This document shows positions 27,930-29,768 of a stretch of 29,768 bases of DNA, in pieces. The first letter of the stretch is position 1, and each line of letters begins with the position of its first letter. This DNA comes from Salisapilia sapeloensis (taxonomy: Eukaryota > Oomycota > Peronosporomycetes > Peronosporales > Salisapiliaceae): positions 1 to 29,768 of the forward strand of contig JAADVB010000226.1 of the NCBI GenBank assembly GCA_023334545.1. Direction: 5' to 3'. Below the pieces are notes generated by a model that worked only from the letters and a program-made list of their open reading frames with translations, was not told the origin of the DNA and searched no databases. The position numbers were made by a program, and so were the translations under genes.

Positions 27930-29688
27930 TCACATCTCTCGCCGACACTCTCGACATTCGGCAAAGACCGGCGAATGATTGTTGAACCATCGAGTTACTT
28001 CAGCTTGGTTCCGCCTTTCACGCGTGTGCTTCGTCCGCACCGAAGATCCGTTCGGTCGGCTGCGATGAAGATAGATGAACGTATTCAAACGTTCATTAGA
28101 AGCTGTGCGCTGAATTGCATACTCTGAACATCTTTTCGTCCGATTTCCATTCAGGAACTTGACAACATCAATATGACCGCTTTTTAGCGTCAGATAGTGC
28201 TATTTGATCGCATCTCTCGAATCGATTGGCATGCAACCACTGGACGACATCCAGATACCCTTTTGCACTCGCTTGATTCATCGCTATTGATTTCGATTCG
28301 CATGCAGCCATTGTACAATATCTAAGTGTCCAGGAGCTGCTGCGATACCCAGAAGATAAACAGTCTCATCGACTTCTCCGGTCTCGAAAAGATATTGCAG
28401 TATCGTCAAATGATCATATATAGCTGCTTGACCAACACTAAAGCAAGTGTCCGTCTGTTGTTTCTCGAAAAGAAAAGCAATCATATCATTATCTACATTT
28501 CGTATCGCTGCAAAGTCCATTTTCGTTAAATCCAGATCTGGATCCAAAGCATACAGATCTTGTATCATTTCCAGTCGATTATACTTCCCTATGTCCTCCT
28601 GTTATACACCAACAAGGTATGCTATGACATGAATTTGGCTATAATTCATTTTATCCAACAGCAAACTTTCCTTCTTTCGCTCGACTACTTTTGGATCATG
28701 CTTATCAATCACACGAATACAGTCGACATCATCGTTTACGCCAAACTCATCAAGTCCGAGTTGAATGAAACTAAGCTGAGAACTAGTCTTGGACAATAGC
28801 AGACGCAGGACATTCATACCCGTCCTGCATTGTCTTCTACGGAACAGCTTCTTCATTATTTTCCTTCTGCTTGGATACTGGAATTTGTTCAAATAGGAAT
28901 TGTACGGTTTACAACTGATCTTTCGAAGCTACTGCCTCAATCGCATATGAATCTACAAGCGTTCCCTCTCGATGAGCCAATAGCCATTTAATTGTTTCGA
29001 TATGACCGTTAGGAGCTGCTTCGTTCGTTTTTCCGAGTGTAAATCCTTTGCTTTGATATTGTTCTAGCCACTCCAACACATGTAAATAACCATTCGTTGC
29101 AGCGCAATTCAGTACAGACGTCGTGCATCCTCCCTCCCAATACTGATGAAGCCATTGGACGACCTCTAGATGACCTCCAGCACAAGCATTATCCATCGCA
29201 TGGTGTGTGGCACCTCCGTCATCGTCACCTCAGAGTGAATGGGGCCACCAGATTGTTTGCAGATGTCCTCCTCTAGCTGCGTTATCCATGGATCGGTAGT
29301 TAAAAGACGCATACGGGCGATTGACATACATTTACTGATCTAAAGCCAAATGGCTGTGGATGGCAATGGCTTTCAGTGCTTCCAATGGGAGGTGCCAGTC
29401 TGGACGGAAGGAATGGAGGCTAATGACATTGTTTAAACGACCACTTTGAGCAACATTGGTGACTGCATCATTCTACTCTTTACGAGGGACAGAGCACTCG
29501 ACGAGGACACACCATCGCTCGAGAACATGGATCGAGCCATATCTACTCGCTTTCAAAATGCGTATACTAAGAGATGGTCCAGGGAAGGCAGTGATACATT
29601 CAGCTACGTCATCGACAAGAGGAGGGAATTGGAGATGTTTGCTCTGAATTACCACGGAGGCGGAAGTGAAGGGAGGAGGGATCATCAT
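27930..29688 (-). pseudogene. Ankyrin-repeat protein pseudogene (oomycete expanded family)
   Basis: Starting at ATG 29688-29686, one frame runs about 780 nt with no indel but four stops (29475-29473, 29334-29332, 29232-29230, 28911-28909). A frameshift near 28870 moves to a second frame with a stop at 28604-28602. Two further, mutually compensating shifts occur between about 28300 and 28190, and the frame ends at TGA 27932-27930. Conceptual pieces read as ankyrin units: SMDNAARGGHL, MDNACAGGHLEVVQWLH, GHIETIKWLLAHREG, GHLDIVQWLHANR, GYLDVVQWLHANR and GHIDVVKFLNGNR. The start (FTSASVVIQSKHLQFPPLVDD) and end (AEVTRWFNNH) also look native, so nearly the full gene is present, about 580 codons. 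Intact relatives are a large oomycete family of unclear function. Splicing cannot explain this many scattered stops. Confidence 0.85.
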
Positions 29689-29768
29689 TAGGATTGCAAA
29701 TGTGCTTCTCAGATGGGAGTAGTAGCTACAAATTAGATGGAAAACTATACGCTATTCTTGAAATAAAG

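Noticed and set aside
1-29768. CRISPR arrays, rRNA, tRNA genes or complete transposons
   Set aside because: None found by eye on either strand: no regularly spaced repeats, no cloverleaf with A and B boxes, no long terminal repeats and no intact transposase or reverse transcriptase. A covariance-model scan could still find a tRNA I missed.

Overview
The window looks like nuclear DNA of a flagellate oomycete (Phytophthora/Pythium-type stramenopile). Four things point that way. Genes are dense, and introns are rare and short (six inferred, 53-81 nt, GT..AG). Several genes have an oomycete-type Inr plus flanking element, with its initiator A about 27-66 nt before the ATG. The gene content fits: a SWEET sugar porter, a PH-C2-MAP kinase fusion, a bZIP factor with an altered basic region, a secreted GH5-like protein with a GPI-type tail, a class C receptor with a bacterial-type binding domain, and a decayed ankyrin-repeat gene. 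Finally, an intact CFAP47-like gene implies motile flagella (zoospores). The species call is inference; nothing was searched.

Layout. 1-87 (-): 5' end of a Rossmann-fold oxidoreductase, divergent from a SWEET transporter (1415-2122, +). 2754-6413 (+): a 1,219-residue PH / C2-like / ERK-type kinase, converging on a five-exon bZIP gene (7721-6478, -) with only 64 nt between the stops. 9660-7954 (-): a three-exon GH5-like secreted protein that has lost both catalytic glutamates. 12886-10748 (-): a SulP anion transporter with a STAS domain, head-to-head with the 9.6-kb single-exon CFAP47-like gene (13359-22955, +). 26126-23340 (-): a 928-residue class C seven-helix receptor. 26998 to about 27718 (-): an unidentified decayed reading frame. 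27739-27764: a perfect 26-bp palindrome. 29688-27930 (-): an ankyrin-repeat pseudogene.

How the genes relate. Neighbours are not an operon and most share no pathway. A loose theme is sensing and signalling: a cell-surface receptor, a membrane-targetable MAP kinase and a bZIP factor. Transport (SWEET, SulP) and zoospore motility (CFAP47) are the others. The right-hand 3.5 kb differs from the rest, with pseudogenes, a palindrome and no intact gene, and looks like an accessory or decaying zone.

The most notable items are the catalytically dead GH5 protein, the receptor with a betaine-binding-protein-like ectodomain and an internally duplicated Cys/Trp module, the PH-C2-MAPK fusion with DMG in place of DFG, and the bZIP factor with Gln at the invariant Asn position.
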